Assembly (NCBI RefSeq): GCF_030704535.1
Contig: NC_081807.1
Location: 4,133,001-4,197,000, forward strand
Direction of reading: 5' to 3'
Length of the DNA stretch: 64,000 nt
From: Vitis vinifera
Lineage: Eukaryota > Streptophyta > Magnoliopsida > Vitales > Vitaceae
The notes beneath the pieces were generated by a model. That model worked only from the letters and a program-made list of their open reading frames with translations, did no database searches and was not told the origin of the DNA. Position numbers and translations under genes: made by a program. How positions within the stretch are numbered: position 1 is the first letter of the stretch; each line of letters begins with the position of its first letter. Positions 38,929-49,301 of this stretch are shown here, piece by piece.

Positions 38929-41116
38929 ATTTTAACCATTTGGATTTTTCATTGTTTTTTAAAACTTTTTTTTTAAATAATTGAAAATCGGTATTATTTT
39001 CTATTTTAAATTATAAATAAAGAAAAATTACGTTCAAAAACTATTTAAAAAAATACTTTCTAAAAAAATGGTATTATGATTTATATTTTTTATATTTTCT
39101 TTTTGAAAAAACATTTAATTAAAAAATGAAAACTATTTTTAAAAATAAAAATTGAAAACCTTTTTTATTATTATTTTTTATATGAAAATAATAAAAAGAA
39201 TTAAATTTCATTCATTGATTATCTATTAAATTTTATATGAAAAAAATTTATTCTTACTTATAATAAGAGTAAAAAGATTCAATATCTTTAAAAAAGAAAA
39301 AAAAAAAACAAAAAGTTAGAAATGAGTAATACCTAATTGGGAATAAAAAAGGGAAAAAACACAAAAAAAAAAAAATTGAAATTTACACCTACTATGTGTC
39401 TATGTAGAGGTTAAAGGTATTTTAGGAATTAATAAAAAATAATATCTTTTAACTTAATTTTTATGCTTTATTTGAGTCTTGAGCTTAAATGTGCATGATA
39501 TATAGATTTTTTGTCAATTTTTGGGGCAATTGGCCCAAAACACGATTCTCCCTCAAATCATTTACCACCCAAAACACATGAGACAGGACCTCAGCCCCAC
39601 CAGGCAGAGAATCGAAAAGTGGTCGTTAAATTTGACTTGTCAAATAAAGGGCATTTTATTCTACCAGTCAATAATGGAAATGCATGGGTCAACTCCAGAG
39701 GGATTCAGTGGCCGCAGAATCCTTTTATTTTAATGGTGCTTCGATGAAGTTGAGGTTGTTGATGCATCCTATATTTCTTTCACCATCTCATAAGTCATAT
39801 ATCGAGCTCTCAATCTTTTACCAAATTCGTCTTGAGCCGTACATACATTTTTATGCCCATTAAAATAATGTGGAGAAAATTGACTTAATTTTGATTAGTG
39901 TTTTAAATATGTAAGGTTCTTCAAAAGTGACTTATAGAGAAAAGCCCTTATTAAGTGATTTTTTCTCTAAATTTTTAGAAGTGGTTATTAAAAGTTTATC
40001 AAACATCTCAATTTTTAGAAGTGTATCCCAAGTTTAGGATTGGGAAGCATTCGTTGAATTATAGGGCTCAATATGTATATCGAGCTCCTCATACAGAGCA
40101 CGGGAAGGGGGTTAAATCCAAACCTCTCAACAAAAGAAACTTTAATGTCATATTAAAATACCAATTTTTCTAAAGTTTTAAACTTATAGGATTTGGACTC
40201 GACATACATATCTTACTCCTTCGCAGCATTTTCCAACTTCCTCACAATCACTCCAAAACGGGCTCATAATAAATTCATTGATGTAATAAAATTGAAAGCT
40301 AAGAAATGTTTACGTTGTTTTTTATCTCTTTTATCTGAAACGGGCCCACGTCAATCCTTCTAGTTTCAAGTCGGAGTTTTTCTAATTTCCATTCCTAATC
40401 CGTAAAAGCCTGATCCCTGTGAACATGACGAGTCGATCCTCATTTCACATTGATATTTTTCTAACTCAAGTTCAATCCTAATCCATGTAGCCTGATGCAG
40501 ATGAGATCAAATTGGTCCTGCCCATGTTGCAGCCCCCGATCTTACAACATCAAGTCGAATCGAAGGCAAAAAACATTCAATAATGTATCGGTATTTCTTT
40601 TGTCAATTCATCAGTCTCCATCCATCGGAGAAGTGCTCTGGGCTGCATGGCATGCGTCATGCCATCTGATAAAAGAACGTCAATCTCTCGCTACAATATT
40701 TGATTCACTGAATACTCCCCAAGGTCTGTGTCTCTTACTTTATATTGAAAAGGTCATGCTCCAATTACAGTGCCATTGGAATTGTTTGAACATCTCAAAA
40801 CCAGCTCCATAATTCCCTAGTTTAGGATACAAGCTAGCTTTTCCACCATGACCCAACCAAGACTAAAATAGTGAAATCCAACATAAAAAAGATTTTTCCT
40901 TTTTTTTTTCTTTTCTAAAAAAAAATCAGCTGATGGAATACAAAAAGTTAAAATAGCTTTTTATAGAATATTAAAAATAATTTTTTAAAACAATCATAAC
41001 ATAATCTCAATATAACCCTCACCATATTAATATTTAGTGCTTAACAATAATAAAATGACAAAAAAAAAAATATTATACTTAATATTATTAAGTTCTATTT
41101 AGCAAGATACATTAAT

Positions 41117-41391
41117 GTGGTGTTTGTTTTTTTACTTAAATCTAAATAGAACCTTAATGCTTAATAGTGTTAAATATTATATTGTTTATTTTTGTAGTAT
41201 TTTATTTCTATTAAGTATTAAAAAATAAAAAAAAACCAATATGTTATTTTTTCTATTTAGAAAAAGCTATATATTTTGGCTTTTTCTATTTAGTAACAAG
41301 TTTATAATAAGTCATAAAAAAGTAGAAAAACAAACAACTTAAATTTTAAAACTAAATTGCTTTCAGCAAAAAGCAAAAAAAACAAACAGCA
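41117..41391. mobile_element. MITE-like element related to family A
   Basis: The left end GGTGTTTGTTTTTTTACTT and the right end AAAAAAAACAAACAGCACC form imperfect inverted repeats. The interior contains the family A core (AGAAAAAGCTATATATTTTG, then GCTTTTTCTATTTAG). It is longer than the other copies and its target duplication is not clear. Confidence 0.55.
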
Positions 41392-41437
41392 CCTAAGTTC
41401 TATTTAAATTTAAGTAAAAAATACAAACAAGCATTTA

Positions 41438-41710
41438 GGGGGGGTGGTAATCTCGTGTTGGTGGGATGTGTTCATGTTGTGTCAAAGTTTAAGTATTCTA
41501 CTACATAACTCAATCAAAATCCAACACAAATAATAATCATGTTAAAAACATATGCTCAAATTCGTTTTGACTCAAAAATTACCTATTTTTTAAACAAATT
41601 ATATAGATCAACACAAATTTGACCTAAACCCATTTATACTCAACTCAAACCACGAAAAATGTATTAACTTATGTTGTGTTAACAACTCGTATCAAATTTT
41701 ACTACCCCTG
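41438..41710. mobile_element. hAT-like MITE remnant
   Basis: The left end AGGGGGGGTGGTAAT and the complement of the right end CAGGGGTAGTAAAAT are related, giving terminal inverted repeats of the GGGGTGGTAA type seen in non-autonomous plant hAT elements. The interior has hAT-style repeats such as CCAACACAAA and GACCTAAACCCA. No matching 8-bp flanking duplication was found, so the assignment is tentative. Confidence 0.45.
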
Positions 41711-42636
41711 CTACAAATGTTAGTCTTTTCATCCTTTCTTTGATTTGTTTTCTTTTGTACTTCACCAAAGTGTGAACATCATTTACTGAGAAAGGAACCC
41801 TTAATGGCCAAGACTCAAAAAGTGGTCAAGAATGGAAATGCATGCGCAGAATCCTTTTATTTATTTTAATGGTGTTTTATTTGTAATTATTATAAAGTTG
41901 AGGTTGAAACATCCTATATCATCTTTCATGCATCTCATATCTGGAGCTCTCAATCCTTTACCAAATTCATCTTGTACATCCATTTTTGTACCCATCAAAA
42001 TGATGTAGACTCTGATTGACATGATTTTGATTAAAGTGCTTTTCTCACAAACTGACATTTTAAAAAACACTTTCTGATTTTTAGAACTGATTCTTGATAA
42101 CTGTTCATACACCTAGTTAATTTTTTTTAAGTGGATCCAATGTTAGGAAGCATTTTCCCCTCTCAACATAACTCCCCAAGGGGTCCCCCACGGAAGAAAA
42201 TGATCAATTTTCTAATGATTTTCAACTTTAAAATAAGGGATGAGACTTTTGTCTCTTTCTTCCATCATCAGTAAGAAAAGGATCTACCATCTTATCAATT
42301 CTAAAACCAGGGAATTGTTTATTTTGTAGACTACAGTAGAACTAGAAAGATCAAACCAGTATGAGACCAAGCCCACTGCTAGTGTGGCTCAAACTGAGAC
42401 TGAAAGTACTGTGTTGGTTCAAGAAATTGAACATTGGGATAGCCAAACAAAATCGTGGGAATGCAGCAGAAAAGGGCAAGAAAAACATAAATACCATAAT
42501 GTCCGTGTACAGCTGATAGCGGCTATTACAAGGTATGGACTTCAACTACGCGTAAAATACCGAGGAAATTTAAAAAAATGGCAACTTACATATGGCTTGA
42601 GTTTACTAGTCAAGAAGCCATTACAATCTGCAACTA

Positions 42637-43230
42637 CTACTGAATTTTATACACAAAATTGAAAACCATAAGATAACATTCCTGCAAGTTTCCCAAGCTT
42701 TGACAACTCTTGTGTTCGTGCTTGGCCTCTTGCGTGAGCTCTCCCTTTATGACTGCCTCCATTTCAGAACTCAATCCTGCGGCCGCTGTCTCCGCCGGTT
42801 GGCAGTTGATGCCAAGCCCAGATGGCATGTTGCAGTATCCCTGAGCTGCAGAAGGGAAGGCGGCACGGCCAGTTTTGATTGCCAAATGGGCGGTGTTGGG
42901 GTGGGCAATTGCAGCGCTGGCCTTGACCGCTAGTATACATAAGTCCTGGAGAGAAAGGGGTGAACGTGACTTGGAGAGTGGCATGAGGAAGTAGATTTGG
43001 CCTAACTGCAGCTCTTCTTTGTCAGGAACCTGAGGTGCATGGGAGTTGATGAACATGGATTCTGAGCTGCAGAGGAAGCAGTTGGGGTTCTGGGAGAGGA
43101 TCAGGCCTGCTTGGATTGGGTGTAAGAACTCCTGTAGCTTCCCATCCAAGTGAATAATCTTGGCTGTGGAAGGCCAACTCAGGCACCTTCCATTTTTACT
43201 CATGAGATGGGAGGAAGAGCAAATGCCCAT
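42637..43230 (-). CDS. DUF4228 (PADRE-type) protein, intronless
   Basis: A single open frame of 197 aa starting MGICSSSH. The glycine at position 2 followed by cysteine fits N-myristoylation and palmitoylation, so the protein may attach to membranes. The DUF4228 core is seen from about 23 to 112: AKIIHLDGKLQEF, GLILSQNPNCFLCSSESMFI, ELQLGQIYFLMPLSKSRSPL and LQDLCILAVKASAAI. The tail is not conserved with the paralogue at 47336-47860, which has the same layout and orientation. Members of this family often respond to stress and pathogens, but the molecular function is unknown. A likely TATA box (CCTATAAGTA on the minus strand) lies at 43304-43313. Confidence 0.88.
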   Translation of the reverse strand: MGICSSSHLMSKNGRCLSWPSTAKIIHLDGKLQEFLHPIQAGLILSQNPNCFLCSSESMFINSHAPQVPDKEELQLGQIYFLMPLSKSRSPLSLQDLCILAVKASAAIAHPNTAHLAIKTGRAAFPSAAQGYCNMPSGLGINCQPAETAAAGLSSEMEAVIKGELTQEAKHEHKSCQSLGNLQECYLMVFNFVYKIQ

Positions 43231-43303
43231 GATGGAGAGGAGAGAATAATGTTGCAGCTTTCAGGCCTGGGGTTGGGTGAGGAAAAGGATGGAATATTGA
43301 TGA

Positions 43304-43313
43304 TACTTATAGG
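43304..43313 (-). promoter_or_regulatory. TATA box candidate of the first DUF4228 gene
   Basis: The minus strand reads CCTATAAGTA about 75 bp upstream of the ATG at 43230. This spacing would allow a leader of roughly 40-45 bases. It is a sequence-only prediction. Confidence 0.5.
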
Positions 43314-44250
43314 GGGAAAAACAGTTGAAAATTAACCAAAACTGGGTCTGATGGTATCTACATGATGACAATAATACCCTCCATAATGATACCAACTTTG
43401 AGCTATACTAAAACAATCCCACTTTTATGAAGTCTTTGATTAATTCGTTTTACTCGTTTTCCACTTTCTTTTGAACTGCTTTTTGCAGTTTGAATACACC
43501 AAGAATGACTACTTTTTTAGTTTGATGGGTTCCATTATACTACCTTTTCTGGAATCAATTCCATGTATACCAAAGATGACTTGGTAGGGAAAGGGGTTCA
43601 GTAGAGTATGAACAGGGATATTTTTGGGGCAGCAGGCACATTCTTTTCCATGGCCAATTATGTAACAAAGGACATATGTGATGATCAGCAATAGCATCAA
43701 ATCTAGATATAGAATATGAGGGGCACTTAAGTCATTTGTGTTGAGACAAGGTTGCAATGAAGGCCAAGGTGGAAGTTTCCCTTCAACTTCCTGGAATTGT
43801 CTGTGTTTGTCACGTTATACTTGGCCTGGCTCAGAGCATGATATTGGGGGAGGAGGTAACGTTCACTTCAGGGGAAACAGTGGAGTTAAAAGTGGTGACA
43901 TGGAGAATTATTTGAAAAAGCAGCAGTGAATCAGTGATGGCCTGCCTTCAGATTTATGCGGTGCTTCGACCAACGACTTCGTTTCACATTTCCTCTCTAA
44001 TTCACGGACACATGCATGGAGAAATTTATTGTCATGATTGTTAGCCGTCCAGCTAGCCTTCTCACATGCATGTCCTTTTCTCCCTTTTGCCTTCCTGCCA
44101 TCCTTCCACTGCACTGCACCCACCCTCTTCCGTACTTTAAAAGGTCATAGATGATACATCCATGGAATAAAAGTAATCCTTTTTCAAAAAAAAAATCTAA
44201 ATCGAGACCCTTTTTAAAAATATTCATTAAGGCAATGGTTCCGTTCACAT

Positions 44251-44277
44251 TAATATTATTATTATTATTATTATTAT
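44251..44277. repeat. (TTA)n microsatellite
   Basis: A nearly pure run of about nine TTA units lies in AT-rich intergenic DNA. It is likely to vary in length between individuals. Confidence 0.85.
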
Positions 44278-47200
44278 TTTAAAATTTGATTATAATTTTA
44301 ATCATAAAACTAAAATCATAGTTATCAATTACGATTTTAATATACAATAAAAGAAAAAATCGACATTAATATGACATGAAACACGAGTATCATGATTTTA
44401 ACACATAAATTTAAAATTTGAAAGGGTGGACTCTAATATTTGACAAAATTCAAGTATGGTGAATATTTTGAAAATTGTACAATTCAGAAAATTTTTTTCC
44501 CAAAAGTACTTTTATGACCAAGTCCATTGGCCTTCTCAACATTTGTGGGCTGTCACTTGTGACAATTTTTTTATGGCAAGTTTTGGTTCAAATTGGTAGT
44601 TAGTAAGTCTGAATGTTACATCATACCCACTGATATGACTTTAATTTGGAGAAATTATGAATTTCATCCCTTTTTTAAAAATTATTGAACAAATATAATT
44701 TTATTTAAAAATAATTCCTAAGCCTTAAATATTATTCATTTAAAATCATTTTAGTAGAAATCATAGAATATAGATTTTTAAAATTTTAATAAAGTACTAA
44801 ATTGTATTTTTATTAAAAATAAATACTAATATTATATAAAATGATAACGGTCAATAATAATTTATTTAGACAAATTATTAAATAAATTTAATTCAATTTT
44901 TATAAATGTAAATAAACCTTTTTTTTTTTATTAAACATCCATATTTATTCCATAATTCATGAATCATGATAAGGTACGCTAAACTAGTATGGTCCGATAA
45001 ATCTTTAGAAAATTCAAGCAAAAATACGATTATGTATAAAGAAAAAATTGAGATAATCATTCTGGACTAGTCCATTTTGTATGAGGGACCTCAACTTTTG
45101 ACTTCTAAATATTTTAAAAAATATTAGATTAAGTTTTGTTTAATTTAGAGTTTATTTACCTTATGAAAAAATCAAGGGAGTTACAAGTTTTTGAAACCAA
45201 GTAAATAATTAATTTTCCAAATCAAAATTGGTTTAAAGTGACCATATTAGTTTCTTTTTGTGTACAAAATTATATATATTTTTTCAAATTCTTGTTAGGT
45301 CAAATTAAAATTAATATATTTAGCAATTAATACCAATTTTTTTCCGGGAAAAAAAGATTAGTTTAGAAGTTATGCAAGTTCTTTCTCTGTGTGATTATAA
45401 ATTAGACTTAAAAACTGTATTAATTATTATGAGAATTTGTTAGAACAAACTGATTCAGATGAGGTTGACGACAAGGAAAAGTTAAATCTTTTCCCCAAAA
45501 ATAAAATAAAATTGGAACATATGCTTTGGACTCACTATTAATAGTCCTCAAATTAATGGCAATAATTGATGAATGATGCATGTGCCCTCTAAAGTATTAA
45601 CTGCTTGGTTAGATTAATTTAACCCATGTTGCTTCATCCCACATCGGTCATCAATTCTTTGTCATGGGCTCTCTCCCTTTTTGTATCTTTTGCTTTTCTT
45701 TCATGGGTCAATTTACATGGTCGATGTTGTTGTATTGATGGAAGATTCGATGCAAACAATTTAGATGCTATGCAAGGTTTATGTGATTCGAAAAATCATG
45801 TCTATATCTATAAATAAAATAAAAATATTTCATGATATTATAAAAAATATCTCAAATAAAATAAATAAATAAATATAATAATTCAATCCCCATGTTCCCT
45901 TCCATTCTCTATATGATATCATTTTTCTCTTATGATGTCTAATACTTATATAGGTGTTCCTAATAGTTTTCCTCCACGTGAGTAATATAATATTATTGTT
46001 AGAAATGATTTTAAGGGTTCAAATGCACTAATTCAACCACCAACACAATATTTTAAAAGTCGAGGGAATAGTTTCTATACATAAACTACCACTAATAATA
46101 ATAATAATAAGTTTTTTTTAATTAATAAAATAAAAACAAAAAATCATCCACAACATCTTTCATGAAGTGTTTTTTTTCGATCTTTTTTATACAAACAAAG
46201 GTGAAGACTTTTATGCTATAAAAAATCATATAATTCTCGTATTTGTAGTTCTATTTTCAACTTAAAATGAAAAAAAAAAGTTGTACGTAAAGAAAATTGA
46301 GATCCTTGAACATTTTTAAGGGTAACTCGAATAAGAATTTAAAACATATTTTATATAATATCTTTTATCTAAAAATTAATATATACCATTTAAGAATTTA
46401 AAACATGTGTAACAAACGTTACTGTGAACACAGGGTTGATTAATTGGGGGAGGGGATAAGCATGCCCTTGGCCGCCGGCCGGTGCGTGAGCCCCACGGGG
46501 TTGAATTTTCTGATTTTGAGTAGCCATTTCATGTGTTCCTCATGAACCGTCGTTCCCACTTACAAATTCATGAGCCATCCACTAGGCCGCTAGTGCGCAG
46601 TACTGTTCTGTGGTTAATTCTAGCCTACATACAATGCGTTTGGGCCTCACATTGTGCTTTTTCATCTTCTTTCTCCTTAGTTTCATGCCATTTCCCCCAT
46701 AGAAAGCAACAAAAAGGTCCATGGTCGGAAGCTCTAAGCCCCCACAAAAGAATGTGTACAGTGGATACATATAATTGGATTGGTATTAGATTTCACATCA
46801 AATTATGAATGGGAGGTAATTCATCTTCTTGGGTCGTGTTTGGGCTTTGTCAACGATCGGATATTTTGCTATACAAGTCAACCCATTCTGATACGAATAA
46901 CAATGGTGTAAAAAATATAAATTCTAATACTAATTATGAACCAAAAATTTTGTGTGTGGTCTTGGATTTGGATTTGAAGAGCTTGTAAAGCAAGTACATT
47001 GAACAACACTTTTGTTGGGTCAAAGCTTATAGAAACCTCAGCCTCAACTACTACTTCTTAATCAAAATCCTGTTGATTATACATTCATTTGCTGCAATTC
47101 CTCAACCAGTGAACGTTTGATTCTGATCACAAATTTATGGGGAAATTCTTCTATTTCGAGGGTCTATGGTCATTTTAATTTTGGATATATAAAATACTTG

Positions 47201-47335
47201 ATCAGAACTCAAACCCAAATGGTAAACATGACTCTGAAGTTATCGGTGAACCGGAAAATAAGACCATCGAATTTTGTAATTAGCCATGGCGTGATCGTCG
47301 CTGCCGGTACTGCTACTGCTACCCACTGTCATCGC

Positions 47336-47860
47336 TCATTCCTCCGGAACCATGGTCAGGTTCGTAGTAAAATCACGGCCACGACGGCCATGTTGGCCAC
47401 TGCCGCCGCCACCCTTTTCTCTTCTCTTTTCAATCAATCTTCCACTGCCGTCATCGGCGTCCACTAGTCGGGTTGCCTTCACATACTCCTTCTGGGAAAA
47501 CGCCACCTGCCCCAGTACTCCTTTTCCGCAACACCCACATCCCTTTGCACCACCCCTCATGAGAGCTTCACTCGCCTTGACGGCCAAAGAGGCCATCTCC
47601 TCCGCGCGGAGCGGCCGCTTCAACCAACTCATTGGCAGCGCAAAGTAGAGCTGATCCGGCTGAAGCTCATCGTCGCTGTTTATGGCCGAAATGAAGTCGT
47701 CAAACTCCATATCATCCGAATTACAGATAAAACAAGCAGGGTTCTTCTGCAGCAGGAATGAGACCTTCACCGGACATGGAACCTCCTGAAGCTTCCCATC
47801 TTGGAGAATCAGCTTCGCGGTGGCGACAGACGTAGACTCGCAGGAGCTGCAAATTCCCAT
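47336..47860 (-). CDS. DUF4228 (PADRE-type) protein, second paralogue
   Basis: An intronless frame of 174 aa starting MGICSSCES, again with a myristoylation-type glycine and nearby cysteines. The DUF4228 core is clear: AKLILQDGKLQEVPCPVKVS, FLLQKNPACFICNSDDMEF, ELQPDQLYFALPMSWLKRPL and AEEMASLAVKASEAL. The C-terminal third is rich in glycine, cysteine, arginine and lysine and looks disordered. It lies 4.1 kb from the other DUF4228 gene on the same strand, so the pair probably arose by local duplication. The coding strand is more GC-rich than the surrounding DNA. The start is supported by the shared MGICSS N-terminus. Confidence 0.9.
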   Translation of the reverse strand: MGICSSCESTSVATAKLILQDGKLQEVPCPVKVSFLLQKNPACFICNSDDMEFDDFISAINSDDELQPDQLYFALPMSWLKRPLRAEEMASLAVKASEALMRGGAKGCGCCGKGVLGQVAFSQKEYVKATRLVDADDGSGRLIEKRREKGGGGSGQHGRRGRDFTTNLTMVPEE

Positions 47861-48584
47861 GGCCGAGTCAACTCAGTAGGGCGATGTTGTCTATGATTAT
47901 TATTATTATACTAGGGGAATAGAGTTTAGATAGGGTTGTTTGTTTATTTCTAGGGGCAGATAATTCCTGATACCTATTTCTTTGTCACCACGTCGGATTC
48001 TTGACATTGGTCGTCTTTTTCTTACTCATTTTTCTAGGAAAATGCCTTTGAAACTACGAAGTACGCTGTTGCATAAATGGTCAGCCATCAATTCCTTGTT
48101 GCCCAAGTTATTCTAATTATAATAATAATAATAATGTATTTTGACTTCAAATGATATAGATTTTATTTTATATGAATTGTAAGTTTAAAAAAAAAAAAAA
48201 ATTATTTTAGCTTTGCAATATTGGAGAGTCTGAAGATCGCTTTAACTTTTTGTCGGGGTATAGAAGGAGAGAAAGTATTTCTTCCCCAGCTTCTAGCACC
48301 GGACCAGGCTTTGTATCCGAAACAATTCAGGTGGGGTAAGAACCGTACGATGCCTCGATGAATGGCTACTTTGGCCACAAGATCAATGAAATTATATATA
48401 GAAGGTTGAAAAAAGATAACACACTAGCTGGAGCATATGGGGTTATGGGGATTAATTAATTTGGACACCTTTTTCTCCATTTCCCCCTAGCTCCTGCTCA
48501 TACCCCTCTACGCCCTTATCCCACAGACACACACACACAACATTAGGATTCAGAAATGGAACTCTTTCAAACCAAAGGCAAGCA
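47861..48584. other. Spacer between DUF4228 and DC1 genes
   Basis: The part near 47861 should be the promoter of the second DUF4228 gene (an AT-rich ATTATT run at about 47897-47912 is visible). The rest includes an A run at about 48187-48200 and the probable 3' UTR of the DC1 gene. No coding region was recognised. Confidence 0.5.
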
Positions 48585-49301
48585 TCAAGACCTAGACATC
48601 AAGGACCCAACGACCCCAGCAATCAAAGTTGTCGGATCACCTAGAACTGCGGAGACAACAAACTGCATAGCCAAGCCAGCCATCTCACAGCATTTCTTCG
48701 CTTTGCCTTTACTCTTATGATGATGTGCCTGGAGTGTGCTTTTGATGCTTGGAATTCTCGTCTCCAACTTCCTACCATTTCCCCGCCCATAATATATCTC
48801 ATGCCAGCTCTCCACCAGCATTTCCTTCACACACGCCACGTGCAGATTATACTTCTTGCACTTTGATCTATAGCTCCAGCTCCTTCCCTTCCTCCCGCAC
48901 CGATCACACGAGGCGCTCACCTTCCTATACAGATACAGCTTCATCTCCCCATCGTCAAGCACCATGGGGAGCCTCGCACAGCAGGGGTGGAGGTCGAACC
49001 CGCAGGAGTTGCAGTGGTATAAGAAGCCGTTGATGTCCTTCTCGCAGGCGTTGCAGAAGCGGGCAGCATCGCCAGGCGGCCTGGGGAGGAACTGGAAGGA
49101 ACACTTGGTATAGAAAGGGTGGGTGATGGAGGGTGAAGGAAGGGCACAATGTGTGTGAAGATCATAGTCACATATGCTGCACTTGTAGCGCGATCCTATC
49201 CCAGCTTCCTTGCAGCCATCACACTTGAATGGAAGCTCAATATACTCAAACTTGAGCTTGTGTTGGGGGTGGCTGAAGTGAGGTATCTCATTGTATTTCA
49301 T
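48585..49301 (-). CDS. DC1 (Cys/His-rich C1) domain protein
   Basis: A single-exon frame of 238 aa starting MKYNEIPHFSHPQHKL. It has three C1-like zinc-binding repeats: about 8-55 (HPQHKLKF, CDGCKEAGIGSRYKCSICDY, DLHTHCALP), about 61-112 (HPFYTKCSFQFLP, CNACEKDINGFLYHCNSCGF, DLHPCCARLP) and about 128-160 (CDRCGRKGRSWSYRSKCKKY, NLHVACV). DC1 domains resemble diacylglycerol-binding C1 domains and bind zinc; in plants several members act in hormone or stress signalling, but no ligand can be assigned here. The C-terminal 40 residues are hydrophobic and glycine-rich (MAGLAMQFVVSAVLG, LIAGVVGSLM), possibly a membrane hairpin. In repeat three the cysteine expected before KKY is kept but a paired one is missing, so it may be degenerate. 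Confidence 0.9.
   Translation of the reverse strand: MKYNEIPHFSHPQHKLKFEYIELPFKCDGCKEAGIGSRYKCSICDYDLHTHCALPSPSITHPFYTKCSFQFLPRPPGDAARFCNACEKDINGFLYHCNSCGFDLHPCCARLPMVLDDGEMKLYLYRKVSASCDRCGRKGRSWSYRSKCKKYNLHVACVKEMLVESWHEIYYGRGNGRKLETRIPSIKSTLQAHHHKSKGKAKKCCEMAGLAMQFVVSAVLGDPTTLIAGVVGSLMSRS

Larger units (their letters stand above)
29461..40380 (+). repeat. Serially duplicated module, unit 2 (split by transposons)
   Basis: The module resumes at 29461 (GTTCATAGTTTTGAGAAGAGG), is interrupted by a MITE cluster at 29614-30883, continues at 30884 (GATGTTGGAACCTGG, TTCAGATTTGTTCTTTGTCC) to about 33149 (including GAATGCTCCCCAAGGTCTCTG at about 32650), and is split again by the copia element at 33155-38928. 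It goes on to roughly 40380 with matches to unit 3 (ATCCTTTTATTTTAATGG, GAGCTCTCAATC) and to unit 1 (CTCCAAAACGGGCTC against CTCCCAAACGGGGCC). Boundaries are approximate. A short degenerate series of GTTCA/GAACTC motifs in poly-A DNA lies at about 32260-32480. Confidence 0.6.
40381..42240 (+). repeat. Serially duplicated non-coding module, unit 3
   Basis: This copy matches unit 1 from GATATTTTTCTAACTCAAGT and TTCAATCCTAATCC (about 40450-40485), through TCAATTCATCAGTCTCCAT, CATGGCATGC, CTGAATACTCCCCAAGGTCT and GAACATCTCAAAACCAGC. After insertions it continues with CTTTGATTTGTTT, GAGCTCTCAATCC and CATACACCTAGTTA to the CTCCCCAAGGGGTCC block near 42180. An insertion of about 800 bp (roughly 40935-41730), absent from the matching part of unit 2, holds two MITE-like elements. 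Confidence 0.65.
43231..47335. other. Intergenic, AT-rich; no gene recognised
   Basis: Between the two DUF4228 genes I found only short random frames. Visible simple repeats include a (TTA)n tract at about 44251-44277 and an AT-rich block from 44200 to 46400. A motif resembling the plant snRNA upstream element (TCCCACATCGG, 45638-45648) is present without a recognisable snRNA after it. A short GC-rich spot (CCGCCGGCCGG) lies near 46470. Confidence 0.5.

Noticed and set aside
43738-44248. Short frames on both strands between the DUF4228 genes
   Set aside because: No recognisable domain; they overlap antisense to each other and lack promoter or splice support.
46460-46500. GC-rich spot CCGCCGGCCGG near 46470
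   Set aside because: Too short to be a CpG island and not next to a recognised gene start.
48749-49171. Frames antisense to or shifted within the DC1 gene
   Set aside because: They are shadows of the DC1 coding sequence with no domain of their own.
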